From: Candidatus Bathyarchaeota archaeon | GTDB taxonomy: Archaea; Thermoproteota; Bathyarchaeia; Bathyarchaeales; DTEX01 | NCBI GenBank assembly: GCA_021162225.1 | Contig: JAGGZB010000134.1 | Span: 1 to 12,553, forward strand | Reading direction: 5' to 3' | Length of the DNA: 12,553 nt | The notes under the pieces: generated by a model | What the model was told of the DNA's origin: nothing | Database searches by the model: none | The model's input: only the letters and a program-made list of their open reading frames with translations | In this document: piece after piece, positions 1 to 6,544 of the stretch | How positions within the stretch are numbered: position 1 is the first letter of the stretch | Layout: each line of letters starts with the position of its first letter | Program-made: the position numbers and the translations under genes

Positions 1-506
1 CAGTGCTGTGCATGTGCAACAAAGATCGTCTTCGGGTACTTCTTGATCATCCTCTCGAATCTTGGAAGCCCGATCTCGTCAATATTCCTGTACGCGTCGA
101 GATGCAAGACTATCGGTATGCCGAGCTCCCCAACAGCCCTATAGATCTTCTGCTGCCTATAATCGTCAACGTACAGGCCCGCTAAGCTCTCGCCGAAGCC
201 CCTGCATCCACGGGAAACATACTCCTCAATAATCGGGTATGGATCGAAGAGCTCCGGATGACCCCTACGCGGATCAACATTACAGAACGGGATAAGCCTA
301 TCACGATAACGCCTACAAACCCTCAAAACACTCTCAGTAGTGACGTAGTAGTCTAATTCTTCGGGGTTCTCGATAGGCAGAACAACAGCCATAGAAATCC
401 CAAGCTCATCCAGACGCTTTAGGAGCTTTTTGGCGGTGAATGGACGGAACTGATAGGAGAGTCTTCCGATATGTGTGTGGAAATCTATAATGGGTTCGGG
501 TAACAT
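1..506 (-). CDS. Amidohydrolase family 2 (TIM-barrel metal hydrolase), C-terminus missing
   Basis: Translating the minus strand from ATG at 506 gives 168 residues with no stop before the window edge, so the gene is partial at its 3' end. It opens with a metal-binding HxH pair (IIDFHTHIG, His10 and His12). His135 follows at a strand end (IVLHLD) and His165 in VAHAQH. This is the order of ligands in the amidohydrolase-2 family, which includes ACMSD-type decarboxylases and lactone or amide hydrolases. A canonical final Asp ligand would lie beyond the edge. The protein is probably cytoplasmic, with no signal peptide. GAGGTG lies three bases before the ATG. The gene lies downstream of the two aminotransferases on the same strand but has its own candidate promoter and a hairpin over its ribosome binding site. 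The family call is firm; the substrate is unknown, though sugar or cyclitol breakdown fits the neighbours. Confidence 0.85.
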   Translation of the reverse strand, partial: MLPEPIIDFHTHIGRLSYQFRPFTAKKLLKRLDELGISMAVVLPIENPEELDYYVTTESVLRVCRRYRDRLIPFCNVDPRRGHPELFDPYPIIEEYVSRGCRGFGESLAGLYVDDYRQQKIYRAVGELGIPIVLHLDAYRNIDEIGLPRFERMIKKYPKTIFVAHAQH

Positions 507-511
507 AAGCA

Positions 512-549
512 CCTCATCTCTTTTATGAATTTAAGTCATGGAGATGAGG
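512..549 (-). promoter_or_regulatory. Perfect 9-bp inverted repeat covering the amidohydrolase ribosome binding site
   Basis: CCTCATCTC at 512-520 is the exact reverse complement of GAGATGAGG at 541-549, with a 20-nt spacer. Inside the spacer a second short pair (ATGA/TCAT) can stack. In the minus-strand mRNA the proximal arm contains the SD of the gene starting at 506, so a folded leader would hide it. If transcription starts inside the distal arm, the repeat would instead be a DNA operator straddling the start site. The repeat is seen directly; its role is inferred. Confidence 0.55.
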
Positions 550-560
550 ATTTAGCATCA

Positions 561-569
561 TATATTTAT
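561..569 (-). promoter_or_regulatory. TATA box for the amidohydrolase
   Basis: Read on the minus strand this is TAAATATAT preceded by an A-rich stretch that could act as a BRE. It lies about 55-60 bases upstream of the ATG at 506. The predicted start point, about 25 bases downstream, leaves a leader of roughly 30 bases carrying the SD. Confidence 0.55.
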
Positions 570-616
570 CGTTTTTGGAACAAATCGATTTTCTCCTGAG
601 AGGAAATTGTAATTAC

Positions 617-631
617 TAAAAAAGGAGAAGC
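617..631 (-). terminator. Pyrimidine-rich stretch, possible terminator after the 667-1917 gene
   Basis: On the minus strand, about 35 bases past the stop codon of the aminotransferase, the sequence reads CTTCTCCTTTTTTAG. A T-run without a strong hairpin is the usual form of an archaeal intrinsic terminator. It also lies upstream of the next gene's TATA box, which supports a transcript boundary here. Confidence 0.35.
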
Positions 632-666
632 TAGAGATTGTTTAACCTAGTATTTGGTTATGCCGT

Positions 667-1917
667 TTACGTTGCTCTGTAGTATTCAGCGACTTTTCTG
701 ATGGCCGTTGCTATGTCTTCGATATCCTCGTCTGTGAAGTACTCATTACATGGAAGAGTTATGAGCTTGCTTAGGAGATCCTCAGTCTTTGGACAAAGCC
801 CCTTCTTGTACGTTATTTCCCTGCCATAGTATGGGCATGTCCATGGGCATCCGGTTCCGCCGTATCCTTTCTTCTCCGTGAATATCGAAGTCATGTATAA
901 TGGGATTCCTGTGTAGCCTGCTCCTGCAGGTATGCCTTCGGCTACAAGAGCCTTCACAAACTCGTTCAGAGATACTTTAAATACCGATGGATCAATCTTT
1001 ACTGGATAAAGCCAGTATGAATGTTTGTAGCCTTTGGGAATTGTTGGGGGATAAATGCCCTCTATATCTTCAATCTCCTTCGTTAATTTCTCCGCTACGC
1101 TTCTTCTCCTCTCAACGACCCACTTGACCTTTTTAAGCTGAGCTAACGCAACTGCTCCTTGAAGCTCCGTCATTCGATAGTTGAACCCTATCATGACGTA
1201 TTTCCGCGGCCCCGTCGCGCTTCTATCCCATCCCTTGTCCATGAAGAGCCTAGCTCTTTTCGCAAGTTCATCATCATTGGTTACTGTTATTCCTCCATCT
1301 CCCGTGAACATATGCTTAGATTGTTGCAAGCTGAAACAATTGATATCTCCCATGGTGCCTGTTAATTTTCCTTTATATTCTGCCAAGTAAGCCTGAGCAC
1401 AATCCTCTATGAGGTATATTCCCCTCTCTTCAGCTATTTCCTTTAGGGCATCCACGTCACATGGCAATCCGAAAAGATGAACGGCGATTATTGCCTTCGT
1501 CTTATCCGTGATCCGCTTTCTAACATCCTCCGGATCTAGAGTATATGTGTCCGGATCTAGGTCTGCAAATATTGGGATAGCATTCTGGCCTATTATTGAG
1601 ATTATTGTACCCATATCGGTTACTGGTGAAGTGATAACTTCCATTCCTGGCCCGAGATTTATGGCTCCTGTAGCTATGTGAAGCGATGCTGTTCCGGAAG
1701 TAGAAGCAACAGCATGCTTCACTCCTAGAAACTTTGCGAATTCCTCTTCGAATCTTGAAACCATCTTTCCAGCGTATCTGAATAGGGACCCGCTTTCTAT
1801 GACCTCTCTCAAAAGTTCAAGTTCTTCTTCTCCAATGTTTCTACCAGACTTATTGTTTATTGTTGGGAATGGTTTAGTTCTGACTGGTTTCCCGCCATTT
1901 AATGCTAGTTTCTCCAA
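667..1917 (-). CDS. DegT/DnrJ/EryC1/StrS-family PLP sugar aminotransferase (paralogue 1)
   Basis: A 416-residue fold-type I aminotransferase of the family that transfers amino groups, usually from Glu or Gln, to keto-sugars or keto-cyclitols. Visible motifs are the phosphate-binding STSGTASL near residue 75, Asp172 in LIEDCAQA that pairs with the PLP ring nitrogen, and the Schiff-base Lys201 in SLQQSKHMFTGDGG. A Cys-rich tail segment (CPWTCPYYGR, then LCP) resembles AHBA-synthase and scyllo-inosose aminotransferase relatives. I place the start at TTG 1917 because GGAGGG (1924-1929) lies 6 nt upstream and the protein then begins MEKLALNGGKPV, the family's usual opening. The longer ATG start at 1959 has no SD. 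The gene shares a strand with the isomerase and paralogue 2 but is separated by about 200 bp holding a palindrome. The substrate is unknown. Confidence 0.9.
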   Translation of the reverse strand: MEKLALNGGKPVRTKPFPTINNKSGRNIGEEELELLREVIESGSLFRYAGKMVSRFEEEFAKFLGVKHAVASTSGTASLHIATGAINLGPGMEVITSPVTDMGTIISIIGQNAIPIFADLDPDTYTLDPEDVRKRITDKTKAIIAVHLFGLPCDVDALKEIAEERGIYLIEDCAQAYLAEYKGKLTGTMGDINCFSLQQSKHMFTGDGGITVTNDDELAKRARLFMDKGWDRSATGPRKYVMIGFNYRMTELQGAVALAQLKKVKWVVERRRSVAEKLTKEIEDIEGIYPPTIPKGYKHSYWLYPVKIDPSVFKVSLNEFVKALVAEGIPAGAGYTGIPLYMTSIFTEKKGYGGTGCPWTCPYYGREITYKKGLCPKTEDLLSKLITLPCNEYFTDEDIEDIATAIRKVAEYYRAT

Positions 1918-1923
1918 AAGAAT

Positions 1924-1929
1924 CCCTCC
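1924..1929 (-). promoter_or_regulatory. SD that decides the TTG start at 1917
   Basis: CCCTCC on the plus strand reads GGAGGG on the coding strand, with 6 nt to the TTG. The in-frame ATG at 1959, 42 bases further upstream, has no purine-rich motif before it. Confidence 0.6.
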
Positions 1930-1995
1930 ATCCTCTCCTTTTCTATTATGTACATCCATAAGAGCTTTTCGTTAAAAGTTTACATTTCTCTAACA

Positions 1996-2016
1996 GATTG
2001 TTAATGATAAACAATC
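1996..2016. promoter_or_regulatory. 21-bp near-perfect palindrome, candidate operator
   Basis: The arms GATTGTT and AACAATC are exact reverse complements around a 7-bp centre. Within that centre all but one base pair also match, so the full 21 bp is almost symmetric. It lies 80-100 bp upstream of the likely start of aminotransferase paralogue 1 and downstream of the isomerase stop, which is typical for a dimeric repressor site. No second full copy was noticed in the window. Confidence 0.4.
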
Positions 2017-2117
2017 AAAACTGAACAGACCGACATAAATGGAGATAGATAGGGAAGGCGTCCAGATGTGCTTTTAAGTCTTCTGCTTGAATGCTAGGAA
2101 CGCTGTTGACGCTAAAA

Positions 2118-3056
2118 CTAGACCTTTGAGACAAGCTGTTTTAAGTATTTCAGGCCGTCTCTTACTTCGGTATCAACCGTCTCAAAGCTGACAAGTGCAT
2201 GCTTGACGTATCTTGGAGAGCAGATCTCATAAGATAAGAAGCCATCATAGCCTATTTGTTTCAAGACTTTAACGAATGATTCGGCTATTTTTCCAAATGT
2301 TCCCTTTCCCAGAACTTCCCTTTCAACTTTCTGAGCTGTGAATACTCCCCCGCCTCCAGGCAACCATACAGCTCTTTTCGACTTAATAGTGGAGTCGCCG
2401 ACATGAATGAACACAAGTAGATCTTTAAATTTGCTGTAGATCTCGAGAAGATCATCGTACAGCCTTTCGGAGAAAGGATTTATGTCCCCGCTTCTCACCA
2501 AAAGCTCCGGATCTATGCATGCTTTAAGCGATTCTCTACCAACCTCATCGATCATATCAAGAACATCTTTGAATGAATCCATGACTGGGGGATGATTCTG
2601 AAGTGCTAATGTTACTCCGTAATCCTCAGCCCACTTAGCGGCTTCAATTAATCCTTCACGGCAAAGCTCCCAATGTTTCCAGTATGAAACATTCTGGTCG
2701 ACTGCTCCCATTCCGGCAGCAAAGACTCTAACGGTCTTTATTCCTAAATCTCTAGCCATCTTTATGACTTCATAAATATATAATAGGTTGAGTTCTCTTT
2801 TGAAGGAGTCAGGTCCGCTGAAGTCATTATAGGCAGCTAGGTTGGCCAATTCAATATTATGTGAATCAGCTAATTCACGTATCTCTTTTCTGGCCTTTTC
2901 ATCAAGATCCATTGGATTGGCGTGGGGCCTCTTGGCCATCAATTCTAAGCCGTCATAGCCTATCTCAGAAAGCTTACGTATCATATCCTCAATGGAGAGA
3001 GGGTCTCCTCTGTAGAAGAAGCCAGAATAGCTGACTGAATGCAGTGATATCTTCAT
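2118..3056 (-). CDS. Sugar phosphate isomerase/epimerase-like protein (xylose-isomerase-like TIM barrel)
   Basis: A 312-residue member of the AP-endonuclease-2/xylose-isomerase-like superfamily (IolE, IolI, tagatose-epimerase-like), whose members isomerise, epimerise or dehydrate sugars and cyclitols with a divalent metal. The opening MKISLHSVSY and IGYDGLEL segments are typical. Likely metal-site positions are Gln153 (LALQNH, where many relatives have Glu), Asp182 (ACIDPE), His218 (VFIHVGDS) and Glu277 (LSYEIC). A GKGTFGKI segment near residue 250 followed by IGYDGFLSYE matches the family C-terminus. The ATG start has an AAGGGGGAAAG SD about 10 nt upstream. It begins 44 nt after the stop of aminotransferase paralogue 2, so the two are probably co-transcribed. 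The pairing suggests it makes or consumes the keto-sugar on which an aminotransferase acts. The exact reaction cannot be read. Confidence 0.85.
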   Translation of the reverse strand: MKISLHSVSYSGFFYRGDPLSIEDMIRKLSEIGYDGLELMAKRPHANPMDLDEKARKEIRELADSHNIELANLAAYNDFSGPDSFKRELNLLYIYEVIKMARDLGIKTVRVFAAGMGAVDQNVSYWKHWELCREGLIEAAKWAEDYGVTLALQNHPPVMDSFKDVLDMIDEVGRESLKACIDPELLVRSGDINPFSERLYDDLLEIYSKFKDLLVFIHVGDSTIKSKRAVWLPGGGGVFTAQKVEREVLGKGTFGKIAESFVKVLKQIGYDGFLSYEICSPRYVKHALVSFETVDTEVRDGLKYLKQLVSKV

Positions 3057-3100
3057 CTATTGTCTTTCCCCCTTTTCAATTACTGGCAGTAATTGCTGCT

Positions 3101-4426
3101 TTATTTTTGTAATAGGCTTTCGTAGTTTGACGTTACCTTCTTGAACGCTTTTATGTACTGCTCAAGGAAGCCCTCTTTGGGATCTATTAATGCTGGCAAG
3201 GTGAGGACCCGATTCATCATCTTCTCAGCCACTGGGAAGTCGCCTTTCTTGTATCCTTTAAATGGAGGTAGCCCGCACCATTCTCCTCCTAGAGGACCAC
3301 GGTTGTGACCCCAGAGATCAAACCCCTTAATGAAGATGTTGTGGAGATGTTCTAGACCCGGCCCCGATGAAGAGACCATCCGAGCTCTTATTGGAGCTCC
3401 TTCAGCTCTCATTGCCTCTATGAACTTCTCAATCGGTAGACCGCCTAGCTCTTCAGGCTTGTATATCACCTTGAATCCTCCATAGAATCCTCCGGGATTA
3501 GCTTTCTCATAATCATGTACTGGTTCAAGACCCGGGAGTTTTCTCAATTCACTAAAGATCTTAGCTCTATTCTCTCTCATTCTCTTATTGCGGTACGGTA
3601 GGCTCTTCAGCGATATTCTCGCCAGAGCTAGTGCTAAGGGATGCGCCCTGTACTTTAATCCTAAAACCTCGCTGTCAAACAACCTATATGCGGGATTTGT
3701 GAGCTCCTTGGTTACTCCTGCGCGGTGCAGGTGGCAGTAAATGAGCTGACGTTCATAGAGCTCCCTATTATTTGTGCAAACTATTCCGCCCTCTCCGCCA
3801 GACACTGGTTTGCCATGTGGATTTATTCCTTGAAGACTAAAACAGGTGATATCCCCTACATTCCCTATCTTTTTTCCATCCCATTCTGCTCCGGGAGCAT
3901 GACATGCATCCTCAACTATTGCGAGGCCGTGTTTACGAGCAATATCTATCAGCGCATCCATATCGCAGACGCGGCCACCCATATGTATGACGTTGATCGC
4001 TTTAGTACGCTTCGTAATCCTTCTTTCAACATCTTCAGGATCCATCAATAAGGTTTTAGGGTCTATGTCACAAAATACGGGACGCGCCCCCATATGGAGA
4101 GCTCCAGCGTACGAGCCGATATAACCAGCTGTGGGGGTTATAATCTCATCTCCAGGACCCACTCCAACCGCATAATAGGCGCTAGCAAGCGCCGTTGTAC
4201 CATGGTCGACCGTTAAGCAATATTCGCATCCTATATATTCACGAAACTCTTCCTCGAATTGCTTTGAGACGCCGAAGCCCGATCCAGAAAGTTCTCCACG
4301 TTCAATTAATTCGCAAACAGCCTTTTTCTCCTCTTCTATGGGCCTCTTCCACTGTTCTGGATCCTCTATTGTTACGGCTTTAGGGCCTCCGAGAATGGCT
4401 AATTTCTCGTCTTCTCCACTCGCCAT
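3101..4426 (-). CDS. DegT/DnrJ/EryC1/StrS-family PLP sugar aminotransferase (paralogue 2)
   Basis: A 441-residue homologue of the 667-1917 protein. The two share long stretches such as DPEDV-RRIT--TKAI and CD-DAL, but are clearly diverged. Motifs are the PLP phosphate site DHGTTAL, Asp173 in IVEDACHAP, and the Schiff-base Lys206 before SGGEGG. Between the conserved CFSLQ and the lysine there are six residues (GINPHG) instead of the two in paralogue 1, so the lysine loop is four residues longer. I chose ATG 4426 because GAGG lies 9 nt upstream and a TATA box at 4462-4470 would place the transcript start near 4440. A GTG start at 4441, adding five residues, would sit at that start point without an SD. 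It is first in a likely operon with the isomerase. A keto-sugar or cyclitol substrate is inferred from the family. Confidence 0.88.
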   Translation of the reverse strand: MASGEDEKLAILGGPKAVTIEDPEQWKRPIEEEKKAVCELIERGELSGSGFGVSKQFEEEFREYIGCEYCLTVDHGTTALASAYYAVGVGPGDEIITPTAGYIGSYAGALHMGARPVFCDIDPKTLLMDPEDVERRITKRTKAINVIHMGGRVCDMDALIDIARKHGLAIVEDACHAPGAEWDGKKIGNVGDITCFSLQGINPHGKPVSGGEGGIVCTNNRELYERQLIYCHLHRAGVTKELTNPAYRLFDSEVLGLKYRAHPLALALARISLKSLPYRNKRMRENRAKIFSELRKLPGLEPVHDYEKANPGGFYGGFKVIYKPEELGGLPIEKFIEAMRAEGAPIRARMVSSSGPGLEHLHNIFIKGFDLWGHNRGPLGGEWCGLPPFKGYKKGDFPVAEKMMNRVLTLPALIDPKEGFLEQYIKAFKKVTSNYESLLQK

Positions 4427-4461
4427 CTCAACCCGCCTCACATAATCTTTTCATAGCGCGG

Positions 4462-4470
4462 ATATAAAAA
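4462..4470 (-). promoter_or_regulatory. TATA box for the aminotransferase paralogue 2 - isomerase operon
   Basis: The minus strand reads TTTTTATAT just upstream of the start codon. Counting about 25 bases downstream puts transcription start near 4440, giving a short leader of about 14 bases that holds only the GAGG SD. That spacing is why the ATG at 4426 is preferred over the GTG at 4441. Confidence 0.5.
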
Positions 4471-4500
4471 GCTACTCGAGACCAACTTTTCCAAAGATTA

Positions 4501-4717
4501 TTGCTTTGTGGGTGGTTAAGTGAGTGGCTTATCACATTGGGTGAACTCTTCCTCAGCCTCGATTTTCTTGAGAGGATGACTGTCTAGGCCCATGGGCTAC
4601 TGGGAAAGATAGATTGTTGAGACAGCATATCCAACATTCAAGAGAAGATTCGGGGAGTCTTGCATAGCGAAGACTGAAGAATATTGCAAGCTCATGATGG
4701 AGAACACCCATCTATAA
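4501..4717 (+). pseudogene. Decayed, internally deleted insertion-sequence transposase (IS5-like)
   Basis: From 4589 the plus strand translates as PMGYWER-stop-IVETAYPTFKRRFGES and so on, ending at a stop at 4715. This resembles the C-terminal end of archaeal IS5-type DDE transposases, where a Trp is expected at the internal stop (TAG for TGG at 4610-4612) and Glu of VETA is the catalytic acid. Just before it, in another frame (4501-4584), the peptide SEWLITLGELFLSLDFLE resembles the N-terminal region of the same kind of transposase. The central catalytic domain appears deleted. No terminal inverted repeats or target duplication were recognised. The C-terminal match is the stronger half, the N-terminal one is tentative, and both are from memory of the family. 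Confidence 0.5.
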
Positions 4718-4888
4718 TATGCTCATAAATCTGTAAATAATGGAGCGGAAAGATAAAAACCAGATAAAAAAGAAGAGGCGGACAAAAACTAAACAGTCCA
4801 CAAAGCAAAAATTAACGTTTTTCTCCTTAACTGCCTCGAATTCTTCCTCGATTTGAAATATGTAATGCGGCATTTATGCTAAAACAGT

Positions 4889-4896
4889 CTTAAATA
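4889..4896 (+). promoter_or_regulatory. TATA-like box for the DmpA-family peptidase
   Basis: CTTAAATA preceded by the A-rich AAAACAGT lies about 60 bases before the TTG at 4955. The predicted start near 4920 leaves a leader of about 35 bases with GAGGT at 4941-4945. Confidence 0.35.
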
Positions 4897-4940
4897 GAAA
4901 TGATTTTCAAGTTTATTTTGCAAGGTCGGAACTTAAAAAT

Positions 4941-4945
4941 GAGGT
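4941..4945 (+). promoter_or_regulatory. SD that decides the TTG start at 4955
   Basis: GAGGT with a 9-nt spacer to the TTG. The TTG start also keeps the family-conserved RARD residues that an ATG start at 4982 would lose. Confidence 0.6.
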
Positions 4946-4954
4946 AGGAAAGAG

Positions 4955-6064
4955 TTGGGGAAGAGGATTAGAGCAAGAGATATGGGTATAAAGATAGGCG
5001 TGATGAAACCGGGAAGGTATAATGCCATAACGGATGTCGAAGGAGTAGGAGTTGGCCATTCAACAATTATTGAAGGCGAGGGACCTCTTGTAATAGGAAA
5101 AGGGCCTATAAGAACTGGAGTTACTGCTATTGTCCCTCACCAGGGCAATGTTTACGAAAACAAGGTTAGAGCAGCAGTCTACGCATATAACGCTTATGGA
5201 AAAGCAGTGGGTCTGCTTCAGGTAAGTCACATGGGAGTCATCGAGACGCCTATTCTGCTTACGGATACTTTAAACACTTGGATAGTCGCCGACGCCTTAA
5301 TTGATTATATGTATGAGGTTATGAATGTGGAAGCCATGTCTATAAATCCAGTTGTAGGCGAAACTAATGGATCCTACTTGAACGATTCAATAGGCCGCCA
5401 TGTAAGGAAAAAACATGTCTTTGAGGCTCTAAGAAAGGCTTACAGTCGAGATGTAATGGGACCCGTCAAAGAAGGAAATGTAGGCGGTGGAACGCCCATG
5501 TCAGGTTTTGAATTCAAAGGAGGCATAGGAACGTCCTCGAGAGTTACAAACGAGTTTAGTCTAGGAGTTCTGGTTCAACTAAATTTTGGGAGACGTGAAG
5601 ATTTGAGAATTGACGGTGTCCCTGTTGGCATGGAGCTTTCGGATGTTAAACCCCGAGGAAAACAACAATCAAACTCCATAATAATCGTCGTCGCTACCGA
5701 TTTAAAGCTAACTTCACGGCAACTTTGGAGGATTGCAAAGAGAGCCATGTTAGGAGTAGCTAGAACAGGTTCTTATGGATCCTCCAGTAGCGGAGACTTT
5801 GTTATAGCATTCTCAACATCAAAGAGGGAACTTAACCCGCTTATAGAGAGTATTCAAAAGGACACGGGACAAGGAAGAGAGGCGATCGAAACGAATGAGA
5901 CTTTTCTGAATCGAATCTTTAGGGCGACGGTAGAGGCAACCGAAGAAGCTATTGTGAATGCTCTGTTTAAAGCAGAAACTATGATCGGTAGAGACTATCA
6001 TATTAGAAGGGCTATTCCGCTAGATCAAGTGAAAGAAATAATGACAACGTATGGAAGAATATAA
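4955..6064 (+). CDS. P1-family (DmpA/BapA, S58) self-processing aminopeptidase
   Basis: A 369-residue Ntn-type hydrolase of the L-aminopeptidase/D-esterase (DmpA) family. These proteins are made as one chain and cut themselves before a serine that becomes the N-terminal nucleophile of the small subunit. The opening RARDMGIKIG..NAITDVEGVGVGHSTI is the family signature, as are GNVGGGTPMSGF and FKGGIGTSSR. The predicted cut is Asn240|Ser241 in SNSIIIVVATD. Ser279 and Asp281 (SSSGD) lie 38 and 40 residues further on, matching the Ser250/Ser288/Glu290 spacing known for the family. There is no signal peptide, so it is probably cytoplasmic. The start is TTG with GAGGT 9 nt upstream. The in-frame ATG at 4982 would remove the conserved RARD segment. 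Substrates in the family range from ordinary N-terminal amino acids to D- or beta-amino acids, so none is assigned. Confidence 0.9.
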   Translation: MGKRIRARDMGIKIGVMKPGRYNAITDVEGVGVGHSTIIEGEGPLVIGKGPIRTGVTAIVPHQGNVYENKVRAAVYAYNAYGKAVGLLQVSHMGVIETPILLTDTLNTWIVADALIDYMYEVMNVEAMSINPVVGETNGSYLNDSIGRHVRKKHVFEALRKAYSRDVMGPVKEGNVGGGTPMSGFEFKGGIGTSSRVTNEFSLGVLVQLNFGRREDLRIDGVPVGMELSDVKPRGKQQSNSIIIVVATDLKLTSRQLWRIAKRAMLGVARTGSYGSSSSGDFVIAFSTSKRELNPLIESIQKDTGQGREAIETNETFLNRIFRATVEATEEAIVNALFKAETMIGRDYHIRRAIPLDQVKEIMTTYGRI

Positions 6065-6101
6065 ATTAATTTTTAAATAATTAGTAATGTCAACACGATC
6101 G

Positions 6102-6122
6102 AAGGCATATAGCCTTTAAGGC
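6102..6122. repeat. Alternating inverted arms AAGGC / GCCTT / AAGGC
   Basis: AAGGC (6102-6106), GCCTT (6112-6116) and AAGGC (6118-6122) follow one another, so the middle arm can pair with either neighbour but not both. It lies about 40 bp past the DmpA stop and 140 bp before the winged-helix gene. It could be a termination element for the first gene, a mutually exclusive leader structure, or an operator for the second. Confidence 0.35.
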
Positions 6123-6178
6123 GGCTAGGTCATTTTCACATCTTCTCACACTTTCAACCGCTTAGTGACATAAAATTA

Positions 6179-6194
6179 TTCGATTTTGTTCGAT
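6179..6194. repeat. TTCGAT direct repeat with 10-bp period upstream of the winged-helix gene
   Basis: TTCGAT occurs at 6179-6184 and 6189-6194, one helical turn apart. This is about 70-85 bp upstream of a gene for a probable DNA-binding protein, so an autoregulatory site is possible. The repeat is short and could be chance. Confidence 0.25.
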
Positions 6195-6263
6195 CTCCAA
6201 ATTATTAAGGTAATGTTTAAGAAGTCATAAGTACCGGAACTTGCTAGTTATATGTGAGATTGT

Positions 6264-6518
6264 ATGAGCATTACATTGGATGATGAAGAAGGAGTTATTA
6301 AGGGAGCACATTACTACCTATATAAGCGTCGTTCCTTAGAGGATCTTGAGACTGAAATTCTTAAGCTCTTAGAAGAGAGAGAAACGTTGCCCCTTTCGGC
6401 TATATGGAGAAAACTCAACTGTCATCTATGGGAAGTTTCAGCTGCTCTTAGGCATCTAAAAAAGAAAGGACTTGTCGAGGAGTCTGATGCAACACTAGAT
6501 GATTACCACGATGATTAA
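6264..6518 (+). CDS. Small winged-helix DNA-binding protein
   Basis: An 84-residue protein starting at ATG 6264. Residues about 25-73 have the pattern of a winged helix-turn-helix: DLETEILKLLEERETLPLSAIW as the first helix and turn, KLNCHLWEVSAALRHLKKKG as the second and recognition helices, then a short GLVEES wing. The N-terminus (DDEEGVIKGAHYYLYKRRS) and the acidic tail (DATLDDYHDD) are unassigned. Similar small proteins occur widely in archaea as transcription regulators of the ArsR/MarR/TrmB-like superfamily, but no specific family is recognised. The SD is weak (GTGAG 5 nt upstream). Short repeats in its 200-bp upstream region fit autoregulation or control of the DmpA-family gene. It converges with the flavoprotein gene, with 26 nt between stops. 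Confidence 0.7.
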   Translation: MSITLDDEEGVIKGAHYYLYKRRSLEDLETEILKLLEERETLPLSAIWRKLNCHLWEVSAALRHLKKKGLVEESDATLDDYHDD

Positions 6519-6544
6519 AGAAAGAGAGCATTCTTAAAGAATTA

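Larger units (their letters stand above)
4718..4954. other. Intergenic stretch without a recognisable gene
   Basis: A/T-rich sequence between the transposase remnant and the DmpA-family gene. Its right end holds that gene's TATA-like box and SD. A 53-codon minus-strand frame (4712-4873) is open but has no credible support. No RNA gene or strong repeat was seen. Confidence 0.5.

Noticed and set aside
3..185. 60-codon plus-strand frame
   Set aside because: It is antisense to the amidohydrolase, which has clear metal-binding motifs on the minus strand.
1528..1560. TCCGGATCTAG repeated about 25 bp apart
   Set aside because: It is explained by coding of the repeated LDPD..TLDPED residues of the aminotransferase.
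4712..4873. 53-codon minus-strand frame whose first half faintly recalls a glutamine synthetase N-terminus (EAVKEKNVNF)
   Set aside because: Similarity is short and fails after about 25 residues, where the peptide becomes Phe-rich. There is no SD, and it lies in A/T-rich DNA next to the transposase relic.
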